Positions 1 through 10,619 of a stretch of DNA of 64,000 nt are shown here, in pieces. A model generated the notes under the pieces. That model was not told the origin of the DNA. It saw nothing but the letters and a program-made list of their open reading frames with translations, and did no database searches. Origin of the DNA: Geosiphon pyriformis (Eukaryota; Glomeromycota; Glomeromycetes; Archaeosporales; Geosiphonaceae); assembly GCA_016748015.1 (NCBI GenBank), contig JAAOMT010000436.1:1362847-1426846 (forward strand), written 5' to 3'. How positions within the stretch are numbered: position 1 is the first letter of the stretch; each line of letters opens with the position of its first letter. Both the position numbers and the translations under genes were made by a program.

Positions 1-1100
1 TTAAATTATATAATATTTAAAAATTTGTTAAAATATTTAAAATTTTAATTAAATATTTAACAATTTACTGAAATATTTAATAATTTATAAAAATAACTTG
101 TAGTTTATTAAAATAGTAATAAAAAAAAATACAAAACTATAGAATAATACTATAATAAATTGTATAAAAAAAAGTTTTTTTTTTAAAAAAAAAATTTTTA
201 CTAGAATTTTAATTTAAAACAACTAATTAGTTATTATAAATTAATTCAATAAATTTATTTTAAAAATTCAAACATTGTTTATAATTAAAATTGGTTAAAA
301 ATTTACTAATATCATAAATTTGAATACAATAAATAATTTAAGCTTACATTATTAAAATAAAATAAAATAAAATAAAAAATTACACATAATAGTTTAAAAA
401 TTTCAAGTTTTATAATTATAATTATATGAAAATATAATTCTATTATGTAAATTAAATGGTTAAAAATTAAAAATTAAAACAAATTATTTTTTATATAATT
501 CAAAAATTCATAAGACAATTTACAAATACAACAAAGTTTTATTAAATATTATACTAATAAAATAAAAAATTTGTATATTTTTAAATATTAAAATAAAATA
601 CAATTAATAAAAAATTTTGTGTTTGTATTTAAAATATTATTTTTATTATTTATAATATTAATATTATTAAATTCTTGAATGTTTTGTTGATAATAATGTT
701 ATAAACCAAAAAGTTTTTAATAATTTATAAAATTATAAATCTAATTAAATACAAATATTTTGATTAAACAAGATTGAACAAATATTATTAATTTAATATT
801 TAGTTATTTATATTTGTCCACTATGATATTATCAAACAAATTTTTAATCAAGTTTTTCAAATTTTATTTGTTCTTTTAACTAAAATTACCAAATTTGAAT
901 CTCGATTTCAAATTTTAGCAGGATTCGCATCCACATGTTATTTTATAATAAAACTTGTTTGAACCCAAAAAAAAGTCTATTAATAATTTGGTCAAAAAAA
1001 GAGTTCCCCATATTTACCACAACGTGACTCTATAATTTATAAAATAAAACTCGTTTTTTACCTTTTATTGTAGTCCATTTACTTTTGTTACTCAAAAATA
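1..1100. other. A+T-rich gene-free flank
   Basis: This stretch is extremely A+T-rich, with no open frame longer than chance and no recognisable element. The composition matches the decayed transposon DNA elsewhere in the window, so an unrecognisable old repeat is likely, but nothing can be aligned by eye. Base composition becomes normal at about 1,050-1,150, where the first gene island begins. Confidence 0.6.
353..377. repeat. (TAAAA)5 microsatellite
   Basis: Five perfect tandem copies of the pentamer TAAAA are visible inside the A+T-rich left flank. Confidence 0.85.
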
Positions 1101-1585
1101 TCTGAATGCGGAAAAGTCCTTAAATTTTAACTCAACTTAAAATAGAATAGTTTGATCAATAGGATTCATAACATGTAAATAACATGATGGAAGAAACCTA
1201 GACTTTCTGTCACTGACTTGAAAAGTGGTTCGCTTCGGCCGATCATGTTGTCCCACTCAATTATGGCAAAGAATGGTTAGCTTCCGTATCAAATGCGCCA
1301 AATTCACTTGCTCATTTCAGTAATCATTTTCATCCAAGTTAATTTTTTTATGAAGTGAATTCAACTTCTAGTCGTTTTTGGTTTTATATTACACTACACA
1401 TTCTTTCCTTTTTCCCAAATAAAATTTGGCCGTTGGTAATTTCAGACCAGACTTAAAGGTCTCAATATTGAAAAAGAATCAGTACAAAAGGAATTCCTTT
1501 CTTTTCTATCTTATATTGCCCGTCTGTTAAAGCCAACGACAACATTATTTTTTGATTAAGAAGCACTACTGAGAGAGAAAAAAAT

Positions 1586-2896
1586 ATGCTGGCACGTAGA
1601 AAGTCTTCAGTACGACGATTTCTCCTTACCACTTCTCTCATCATTATCAGTTTAATTTTGGGATCACTTTTCTTTAGTTTATTTCTTCCAATTCAAGATG
1701 AATCGTTTATCGATAAATTTTCCCCAAAATTTGACAACACTCTCTATTGTGAACGTTCACTGACCTTTGTATTAAGTGATTGTTGTGGTTTGCCCTTTCA
1801 AATGACGGGCTTGATTAATGCGATGATATACGCAGAAGATACTGGTCGTAGCTTTTTCTTAAACGATAGTCATTGGAATTATGGACGTTGGGAGAATTTT
1901 TTTGAACCATTACGGAAACCTCATTGTGTTCTTCCTGAAAACAATCCTGATTTGTTTGTAAAATTTCCAGACAGGGAATTATCATCGGCTGAACTGAAAG
2001 AAATGAACATGAAATTCAAGCGAGGATCTCACCAATTAATGACACGACACTCATGGCATTTGTTGGATGAATATATTTCGAACACTTATTATCAAAATCC
2101 CTCTCCCAATAAGAACTTTACCATTAATGAGGAAAGTGGTGAACGAGAACGAGATGCCGAGCTTGAAAGTATTTTTGGAGTTCAAGAATTAACATTGAAG
2201 AAAATATGGAGATTGAACCGTGAAATGAAAAAATTGATTCATGATCAATCACACGAAATTGGAGTTCCGCATAATCATGGTGGAATTCCTTCGGAAAATT
2301 CTTATCTGGCATTTCAAATACATCGATCTAATACATTAGATTTGTATATCTCTGCAGCTGAAAGATATTTGATTGCTAGTCAGGAGAAAAAAAATCAAAC
2401 CGATTTCAACAATAATGAAGAAGTAGTAGTGTTTTTATCAAGTAGATCAGACTTAATCGAAATATCTAAAAAATTAAGCAACAAGAAACCGAATTGGCAA
2501 TTACTAACTTCATTCGATGATGAACCCATGTACCGATTTAGCTCTGCATTGAAATCACGACATTTAATGGAATATAAACTGGAATCAAGGATTAATTTTG
2601 GGATGGCATTTATTGCTGATTTAACTTTAATGAGACATGCGGAGCATTTAATATGTACTTTCGCAGCGCCTTCGTGTCGGTTTTTGGTATTATTAAAAGG
2701 CTGGAGACAATGGAGAAGTACAACTATCATTGATGATAACCTTGGTAAGGACTGGTTCCCAACATTATTTCCAATTGGGGAGAACGGTGAACCCATGAAT
2801 CTATATCAAATTTATTTGAAAAATCAGAAAGTCACACCACATTCTAGACATAACCATGGGAAAATTAATAAGTTTGACGTGATGGGAACTAAATAA
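1586..2896 (+). CDS. Type II membrane glycosyltransferase, FUT8-like
   Basis: A single uninterrupted 436-aa frame beginning at an ATG. Residues 1-11 are basic and 12-34 form one hydrophobic segment, followed by a luminal-type domain, the layout of a Golgi type II glycosyltransferase. The region at 64-95 (SDCCGLPFQMTGLINA, then a Tyr/Arg-rich loop) resembles the nucleotide-sugar loop of the fucosyltransferase superfamily. HRS at 246-248 corresponds in place to the family's HxRR-type motif, and ADLTLMRHAEHLICTFAAPSCR (344-365) resembles the conserved FUT8/NodZ block with the 'CTFSSxxCR' pattern. The expected role is transfer of a sugar, possibly fucose, to glycans or proteins in the secretory pathway. 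Substrate is not predictable, and a more distant GT-B enzyme is possible. It is convergent with the acetyltransferase gene; an AATAAA lies about 120 nt after the stop. Confidence 0.6.
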   Translation: MLARRKSSVRRFLLTTSLIIISLILGSLFFSLFLPIQDESFIDKFSPKFDNTLYCERSLTFVLSDCCGLPFQMTGLINAMIYAEDTGRSFFLNDSHWNYGRWENFFEPLRKPHCVLPENNPDLFVKFPDRELSSAELKEMNMKFKRGSHQLMTRHSWHLLDEYISNTYYQNPSPNKNFTINEESGERERDAELESIFGVQELTLKKIWRLNREMKKLIHDQSHEIGVPHNHGGIPSENSYLAFQIHRSNTLDLYISAAERYLIASQEKKNQTDFNNNEEVVVFLSSRSDLIEISKKLSNKKPNWQLLTSFDDEPMYRFSSALKSRHLMEYKLESRINFGMAFIADLTLMRHAEHLICTFAAPSCRFLVLLKGWRQWRSTTIIDDNLGKDWFPTLFPIGENGEPMNLYQIYLKNQKVTPHSRHNHGKINKFDVMGTK

Positions 2897-3153
2897 AGGA
2901 ATGGAAGACAAACTTTGGCTCAAAGCCAAATCTGTTAATTTTAAATCAATATTAATAGTAAACACTTATAGATGAAATTTGCAACTGATTTTCATTTGTT
3001 TATTAAATTGCTCTTGTTAATAAAATGTATTAAGATTTCTAAAAAGGGGTGTTCAACACCTGATTAAATTTAAAGCATCGATTCTTTATAAATATGCATT
3101 TTAAAAGATTTCTTGGGGGAACATGAATTTCCAAGATTTCAAAAGAACTCTCC

Positions 3154-4392
3154 TTACCATGCGTAATACTCATTATGAAGCCATTCAATATCTTCTGCCT
3201 GATCTCCAAAATTACCGTGATCATCATACCAAGCTAAAGATGGTAAAGAAATTTTCATTTCTGCCATTATTCTACCGATGTTCTCATCAAAAACTTTCAA
3301 ATCTGGATTCCAAATTATTACCCTTTCCAAACCATAAAGTGCTGCTTCTCTCTTCGCCCGATCTATCAAAAGACGTGTCGTGACTTTGTTTTCACTACGA
3401 AATCTAAGAATACGCAAATCCTTTTTCAAAAAATCATAGATCCATAATATAAAACTTTCCGGTCGTTTGGAACATGGGAGGTTAATCGAGGTAGATGAAT
3501 GATTGTCGGTTATTTTGCAAGGAGTTTTATCATTGTTGCAAGATGAAACAAACCCTGAATCCAAAGTTATTTGTGCCCCCCATATTCTCGGTTCGGAAAT
3601 CCCGAAAACACGGGCATAAAATTTACTACGCTCCAACATCCATTCATAAGATGAGGGTGTTGGTAAGATAACTATGCATTTCATTGAAGATTTTCTATCG
3701 CTAAAACTACCATCCAAATTATTATTGTTATTCATGACATTATTACCATTCCTGTGAGATCTTTGAAACTCTTTGAGTAACAAATCGCAATCAGAATGGG
3801 TAATAGATGATATTTCTTCTTGAATAACTGGTTGTGCAATGAATTCTTGCGATTCTATAGCCTCTTTAAAATTGCCATCCGCATTCTCAAATACATCCAA
3901 TCGAAGTTCCACATATGGATACAATTTCCATCCAAGCCTTGTGTAAAAATCTTTCCCTATATCACTATACAAAGAAGAAAAAACTGCTCCCATCTCTCGT
4001 AATTTTTGCGATAATAGCTTCAACATCAAAGAAGCATATCCTTTTTTCCGATGGGACGGGACACAGAATACTGAAGCGATGCTGAAACCTACTCCCTCTT
4101 TTACTTCTACCTCTCCATTTTTATCGACAGTACGAATCAGCGCGCTGCGTCGATACGTTTCGCAAGAACAGAAAAATGTTGTAGTTTCCGGATTTTTTCG
4201 TGGAACAAGAGCCCAGGTAGTTAAATTCTCAATACTGAAAGCAAGGTTAGCAAGCAGTGACTCGCGCTCAAGGTATTGTTGAAGGGTTAAACCACTACCC
4301 CATTCTATAAAAGAATTTATGTTCGTTAAGGGATATTGAGAAGGGGGAATTTGAACTACAGTAAAGTCGGAAAGGGTAGGTTCGTTGGACAT
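3154..4392 (-). CDS. GNAT acetyltransferase, LYC1-like
   Basis: A 412-aa intronless frame. The N-terminal half has the GNAT fold signature: motif A at about 104-131, with the acetyl-CoA pyrophosphate loop at 115-120 (RKKGYA, an R-x-x-G-x-A loop), and motif B around 140-159 (SLYSDIGKDFYTRLGWKLYP). The C-terminal half is long and is interrupted by an Asn-rich low-complexity insert (about residues 216-225). This two-part layout and the ending match fungal LYC1-type proteins, known in Yarrowia as lysine N6-acetyltransferase of lysine catabolism. The reaction is inferred by family resemblance only. It is divergent from BCP1, with 171 bp between the two start codons, so a shared bidirectional promoter is likely. 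Confidence 0.7.
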   Translation of the reverse strand: MSNEPTLSDFTVVQIPPSQYPLTNINSFIEWGSGLTLQQYLERESLLANLAFSIENLTTWALVPRKNPETTTFFCSCETYRRSALIRTVDKNGEVEVKEGVGFSIASVFCVPSHRKKGYASLMLKLLSQKLREMGAVFSSLYSDIGKDFYTRLGWKLYPYVELRLDVFENADGNFKEAIESQEFIAQPVIQEEISSITHSDCDLLLKEFQRSHRNGNNVMNNNNNLDGSFSDRKSSMKCIVILPTPSSYEWMLERSKFYARVFGISEPRIWGAQITLDSGFVSSCNNDKTPCKITDNHSSTSINLPCSKRPESFILWIYDFLKKDLRILRFRSENKVTTRLLIDRAKREAALYGLERVIIWNPDLKVFDENIGRIMAEMKISLPSLAWYDDHGNFGDQAEDIEWLHNEYYAW

Positions 4393-4563
4393 TGCAGATT
4401 CTTTGTTAATCTGTGTTTGAAAGATTATTTGAATATCATGTTTTCTAGAAAGTTCCTTTTACACAGTACAAATAATATTTGGATCAAAGGAATCTGCAAA
4501 AATTTTATTTTGTTCCCAATCGGGAATTCACCTAGCTTTTTTGATTTATTTCAACTCGGGATT
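4393..4563. promoter_or_regulatory. Bidirectional promoter between LYC1-like gene and BCP1
   Basis: Only 171 bp separate the divergent start codons. The interval contains an inverted repeat: GCAGATTCTTTG at 4394-4405 and its near-perfect reverse complement CAAAGGAATCTGC at 4485-4497, differing by one inserted base. No clear TATA box is seen. A promoter role is inferred from position. Confidence 0.5.
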
Positions 4564-6005
4564 ATGATGAGCTATAATATCAAAAAAAAAGGGATTAATT
4601 ACGATAAAAAACGTCCTTTCGAAGAAAATCATTATGATGATATGGATGTTGCAGAACAAGATGAAAGTGATATTATAATGACAGATGATGAATTAGAATC
4701 TTCTGAAAATGACCCAGATGAAAAATTAGAGGTATAAAAACAATCTTTTTTATATTTAATGAAAGGAGAAAACAGAATGGTAAACAAACATTTTTCACAC
4801 GCATTTTTTTTCCCTTTATTGAAAAAAATTGATGAAACTAGACAATAAATGTTGATGCCGAGTTCTTTGATCCACAACCAATTGACTTTCATGCGATCAA
4901 ATCTCTCCTAACTCAACTTTTTTCATCGGATGCTGAACTTTTTAATATCTCCGAATTAACAGACCTGATCCTTGGTCAACCTTTGTTGGGCACTACTGTC
5001 AAGTTTGATGGATCGCAATCAGATCCGTTTGCTCTTTTAACCGTTTTGAATTTAAATGAGCATAAGGTTTGTAATTCACTTTTCTAATTCTTTCTGTTGT
5101 TATTCATTGCATTCTTCATCCACTTGTATCATTATTAAATTTTATCTAATCATTTTACTTGATCAAATGTCTAATCAACACACAAAGTCTAAATCTTCCA
5201 TACAAAGTCTAGTAAATTACCTTCTGGAGAAGGTTCAAACAAATTCAGAACTCCATCAAAAGCTTGTGTCTGTGTTGGATCATGATTCAAATGAAAATAT
5301 CGGCTTGATACTGAGCGAGCGAATGTTAAATATGCCAGTACAGATTGTTCCTCATATGTATAAAATGTTAATGGAGGAAATTCAGTGGGCGGTTAACGAT
5401 GTATTGCATTTTTATCTATAATAAAATCTTAATTCTTTTTCGTTAAAAATGTGCTAACAATTTTTTATATCACTTTTAGAAAGAACCTTATAATTTTGAA
5501 TGGTACCTTATCATCACAAAAACATATCGTGAGATCAGGTCTTCCATTCCTGATTTCGAAAATGAAGATGCTCCCAGCGGTCATGCCCCATCCTCATTTC
5601 AACAAAAACATCGTCAAAAAAAGAAAAAGAAGGAATCGGTATGTTTTACATGGTCTAGATAATATCATGCTTTTTTTGGCTTCTCAAAGTAATTTTTTAC
5701 CCCTAATCATTTCTTAAAGTCTGAGCCAAAAACATTCTATTTCCATCCGGAGGATGAGATCATTGAGCAGGTAACAATGATATTCAAAGGGTTTCTTTCC
5801 CATTACTTTGTATTTTTTACTGATATCCCACACTTCATTGCAGAATGCTGATTATACCCACGATTTTCAGCTTTCAAAAAAGCCAGCAGAGTCTGATTCT
5901 CGTCGTGCGTTTCATGATTTTGGAATTACCCCAGCGATGAAACTATTTTTGATACATTGTAAAAAATTAGCAAAGATGACTGATGAGTTAGAGGCGGCCT
6001 GTTAG
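4564..6005 (+). CDS. BCP1: BCP1/BCCIP family protein (six exons)
   Basis: Exons derived by hand: 4564-4731, 4842-5066, 5188-5400, 5480-5638, 5720-5770 and 5844-6005. All introns are GT-AG, 73-121 nt, and every junction is phase 0, giving 325 aa. The order matches the BCP1/BCCIP family: an acidic N-terminus (Asp/Glu-rich, residues 20-55), then NVDAEFFDPQPIDFHAIKSL, a 'LGTTVKFDG' strand, a helical middle, a basic Lys-rich patch near residues 230-240, then FYFHPEDEIIEQ and an ending with DSRRAFHDFG. In yeast BCP1 is a nuclear chaperone for ribosomal protein Rpl23, needed for nuclear export and 60S biogenesis; human BCCIP has related roles. Start is ATG 4564 or the adjacent ATG 4567. It is convergent with TOP1. 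Confidence 0.85.
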
Positions 6006-6632
6006 TAATAATCGAGTCGGTGAAGGTAATTTTAGCTCTCTTGAAATTGCGGGTTGAGAGCTTCTACTCCATGATTTCATGTTGGGAACATAAGTATTAT
6101 ATTGCTATATTGGAGAATACGTGGCTGCATTGACATTTATATGTCTGCTAATTCAAATCCTTTGATTTTCTCAGGTCAGTTATGACCAAGTTCCAAACTG
6201 AAGTAATTCTAACTACTAAAATATACGTGGAGAATCTTAGGTTACCTGCCATGGTGTCTAACTTCTTATGTCGATATTTTACTCCTTAACACGTGAAATT
6301 TGAGGCCCAATTAGCCCATATCATTTCTTTATTAAATCAATCGAAATTTTTGTGCTGGAATGATTTCCGGCAAATGTTGAAGGACTAAAAGTCCAGAAAA
6401 ATGTCCACCTAAATCTCAATCGAACTATGTACCTAAGCGGATTATTACCATTCTATCGAATTGATAAAATCTATATGACGACCAGTTTGATCAAAGTTTG
6501 TTTCAGGCTATATTGCTATGTAAAAAATGTCGATGTAATTAATTGCTCCGTCAACAAATACAAATAATTAGAGTTAAAATTCCTGTGATCAAAAATTTAT
6601 TTGTTAAGTGTGAAATTGTTGAAAAAAAAAAC
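6006..6632. other. Convergent intergenic region BCP1/TOP1
   Basis: Normal-composition spacer between two convergent genes. It holds both 3' UTRs and no further coding potential that can be supported. Confidence 0.6.
6596..6601 (-). terminator. Poly(A) signal AATAAA of TOP1
   Basis: AATAAA on the minus strand, 32 nt downstream of the TOP1 stop codon, at the distance expected for a cleavage/polyadenylation signal. Confidence 0.5.
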
Positions 6633-9600
6633 TTAATACAATTGATGATTATTTAGGTCACTTACCCAGTCAGCATCGACCTCAAAAGCCCACTTGAACT
6701 TATCACGCAAACTTTTAGTAAAAATTTTCTCAATGGGGACATCGTACTTGTAACACCAAGCCGCAGATATACGTGGATCGATGTAATTTATTTTCGAGGT
6801 ACCTAAAGCAGTTTCTTTATTTTTCTCTTTATCCGCTTGCATAAGTTTCGCTGCTATAATCTTTTCGTTTATCTTCTTTAATTGTTCATTAATCTTTTCG
6901 ATAGTTTGTCCCCTTTTCAGTTCAACTTTCCTAGTCTTGAGCTCCTTTGCAAGTTCTTTCTCCTTGCGATCAATTTCCTGTAATATTGCTTTCAGCTCTT
7001 TCTCAGGCTTAGGCTTTTGTTTTTCAGCGATGAGCTTCTCATTATCTTTTTCAAATTTTGCTCGAGCCTTCTCTCGTTCCTTCTCCATCAGCTGTTTCTC
7101 ATATTGAAGAATCCACTCATTTTCCAAATCACTTTCCTCTTGTAACAGATCGGGTCTTTTAGATTTTAATTTGGGTTCTTGGGTAAGAATAGCCCGTTTG
7201 AGCTTCATGCGTTGATATTTCAATGCACGTATCTAGGATTGAGGAACTTTTGGTTAGGCTAACAATAAATAATCGTATCAAAGTAAAATTATCGCCAAAA
7301 CACCTTATCCTGGATCTTAGACATTTGGCTTTCATGACCTTTGCCCACTGTCCGCTGATGATTACACAATACTGCAACTTCTCTATTAGCACTATTGTAG
7401 GCAACAATTTTTTCGGGTACCATCAAGTTTCCACTTTTTCCTTGCAATTCGTTCATGTTTTTATTCAGTTCGATTTGGAAAGTGTGCGAGGCGTTATAAG
7501 TACGAAAAACCTTAGCAGTAAGACCAGCCATATAAGTTGATAGATGTTTATTCAAAGAGGTAGTCTGAGTATTTCAAAATAGAGCTGCAGAGTTAGTAAA
7601 AGTTAAGCGGGTAATTTTTTGTAATTTCAAAACACTAACGTTCAGCCTGTCGAATAATAAGTCGGTTTTGGTCTTGGGCTTTCTCTTGAAGATACCCAAA
7701 TTCTTAAAAACTTGATCATCGACGGTCACTTCATTCTTGTACTGAATTGAATCTTTTCCCAGAAAGTCAAACAAAACTGTATTTGGAGCTGTAAGTGTGA
7801 TATGTTCAAGCCGCAACGAGCAACAGCCAACTGTATCTGCTTCGTTTTTATCATCTTTCTCATTGCCAGCCCTCAAAGCGAAACGATCTATAAGGTACAT
7901 AGCGGTAGCCCGTTGGCGTGTCTCCATGAGTTTGTCTTTGAGATCACGAGTGTAATCTTCACGAATTGATTTTACATGTTGCTGTAGTGATAAATTAGAA
8001 GCAATCAGTTAAGATCAAAATGGGATTTGGTGAAGGAACCTTTTAAAAATATTTACCTTAAGCTCTCGGGCTTTTTCAAATTTTTTGAGATCGCTTTGAC
8101 CTTTCAAAGAACTGTTTGCTGCAAGAAAAACGTATTTAATCGCATCATTCACATTTTCCTTCCAGGTCGCCAGCCAAGTGACTGTGTTATCGTGAACAAC
8201 GCCTCCCCATTTGTGACCAGGAGGAGGGGAGGGAACTTTTGCATTTTTCCCAATATTAATTGTTACAGACTCGGGTCTTACACGAGCCTAAGAAATTTAA
8301 AAGATGATTAAGATGTCTAAAAAGTAAATCATTTTATCATTGAAGATACTACCTTAAGCCTTCCTGTTTTAGGGTGTTGACCACGCCCTCTGAATAGACC
8401 AGGAGGCTCAATCCGGAAATTCCCAACTTTTTCCTTGCGCCCATCAAGGAAACAATATTCGTATTGTTCGTCAAGTTTCGCCTTGTCTTCCCTCACCTTT
8501 TTTTTCTCTTCTTTTGTCATAGACTTCTTGCGCTCCTTCTCGCTCTCAAAATATTCGAAGATAGGGGTAAAGTCACAATGTTTGAAGTCTTTATCGTAAT
8601 TGCGAATGGGAGGATTCTGGAATAATCTTTTCTTGTTAAAAAATTCCCTTTTATGCATGTGGAACAAAAGAAACTGCTGTTTTATCGCTGAAATACCTTA
8701 GTGGATTTTTTGAGGATAGCGACCCAATCCTCAAAAAAATTTCTATTAAAAGTTTCATTTTTAAGGTGTTCTGTATTCAACATAGCTGCATAAAAGCTTG
8801 CAACCTCTTCAGCCTCGGGTTCCAAATAAACTTCTGCGCCTATTGATATTAGGCGTTTTATGTATTAGTTTTATCAAACATGTGGTACAAGAATCAGAAA
8901 TTTAAGTTTCCTTGCCATGAAATTTCATTCGAACACCATGTGGAACATATTCAGGAGGAAAAAGAACCCCGGTGTGTTCGAGCGTGTTCCATTTAACAGT
9001 ACCATCCGCTTGCGCATTATTTTCTTTCCACCATTTATATTCGTCATCTTCCCCTTCTTCATCATCATCAAGAGATTCTTGGCGCTTTTCTTTTCCCTTG
9101 GTGTTATTTGAAGTCTTAGATTTTGAAGCAGCTTTACTAGAACCTCCCTTGGATTTATCCTGTTTAACAACTTTTTTGCCATTTGTCTTGAAATGGTCCT
9201 CTTCAGATGAATAGTCGCGCTCTGATCTATCAGGTTTTTGTTCGGATCCGTTCCCGGATTTCCCTCCCTTTTTGGGTACCGATTTTGGTTTGGTCGCGAG
9301 AGAGCCATTTTTCTTGCTTTTAATGGCAAGTTCATCTTCAATCTCGCTGGAATTTTGGGGATTGGGTTTTTTAATTATTTTTTTCTGCTTGGAAGGGGTA
9401 TGATTTATGCCATTTGTTTGAGGTTTAGCATTATTAACTCCCATTTCAGAATCAGATTGCTTTCGCCTTCGCTTCGTGACATTTCCATTACCGGATGTAT
9501 CGGACTGTTAAATCAATGAATATTCAGGAGCCGGAATTGTTGATTTTTGAGACAACTCTCATTTTGTAATTTTTTTACCTGATATTCTTCTTCAGTATCT

Positions 9601-10619
9601 TTAGCTTCTTTGGTTTCTAAGAGGTCACAAGAGATAAGAAAAAATAAAAATAGTTGAAAGAACAAAGAAGAACGAGAATGATACTTACTACTGAGCTGAT
9701 TTTTTTTGGTCCTTTTTCTCTGTGACAAAGGGACACTGTCTTCATCAATCAACGTAGGATCCTATATATGATTGTAATTAATTAGTTTTATATGAACAAA
9801 ATTTGCGAATGAAAAGACACATACAAAAATTCCTGAGCCCTCATTGGGCTTGAGTTGGAGTTCTTTGTTGATTGATTTGCCTATATTTTAAATCAAATAA
9901 CATATTGTACCATTTTATGAGAGAAAACGAGTGCGAGTTTCAAAATTTTTTTATAAATGTTTAGTTTTATCATATTATGCGCGACTCGAATAAAATAGAC
10001 CGTTTAAAGCATCCAACATACCCTTCACCGCTGGGGGTAACGATTTCTTGCTTGCATTGATCCGCTGAGAAAGAGGCTTTTCATCTTCGGAACCAGATTC
10101 TTCATTGGTCAGCGACTTGTTGATATTTTCCATAGACTTAGAGTTACCATTGGTTAATTTTTCGATTGGGGATGATTGTCGGATTCTTGTTTTTTTCGCT
10201 TGAGGGTCATTCTTATTTTGTTTATTGGATACAGGAGAAACCTTGCCATTTGAAATTACCGTAGAGGAAACATTTGTATCCACTTCATTATCAGACTCTA
10301 TTCGTTTCCTCTTAGAAGCTTTGTTGGATTCGTCGATCTTTTTTGGCCGGATGAAAATCACAGTGAGCAAGTAAAATATTCTACCACTAAACAAAGGATG
10401 AAAAAATTTCCCAATCTTACCTGCACTGTTTCCTTAATTTTGGACTTTACAGTTTCGTCTAAAATTTTATAAATGATTGTTCCAGTTGCCACTTAAATTT
10501 TTTCTTGAAATTTAAAATGGAAAATTTCAAAAACCCTTACTTCGGAATGAAGCTTTGGTACTGGTGCGAGTAACACGCCGTCTATATGAGAGCGGTACAT
10601 CGTCTTCTGCATCGGCCAT
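6633..10619 (-). CDS. TOP1: DNA topoisomerase I, eukaryotic type IB (13 exons)
   Basis: Exons in coding order: 10619-10541, 10458-10421, 10337-10022 (start least certain), 9880-9825, 9761-9689, 9616-9579, 9504-8916, 8839-8697, 8616-8353, 8287-8057, 7981-7640, 7564-7304, 7232-6633. Phases agree at every junction and give 1009 aa. The enzyme relaxes supercoils by a transient 3'-phosphotyrosyl bond. Residues 1-350 are a charged, Lys/Ser-rich, probably disordered nuclear region. The core starts near WWKENNAQ. All five catalytic residues are visible: Arg646 (ALRAGNEK), Lys685 (DFLGKDS), Arg744 ([10 protein letters not shown]), His792 (VLCNHQR) and Tyr960 ([10 protein letters not shown]), in the order of human R488/K532/R590/H632/Y723. 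Residues 811-950 form a long Lys/Glu-rich linker helix. The seventh intron uses GC-AG. The protein is longer than the human enzyme, mainly at the N-terminus. Confidence 0.93.

Noticed and set aside
2395-2796. 133-codon minus-strand frame inside the glycosyltransferase gene
   Set aside because: Fully antisense to a well-supported coding region and without motifs.
9238-9519. 93-codon plus-strand frame
   Set aside because: Antisense to the charged N-terminal exon of TOP1, whose phase is fixed by flanking splice junctions.
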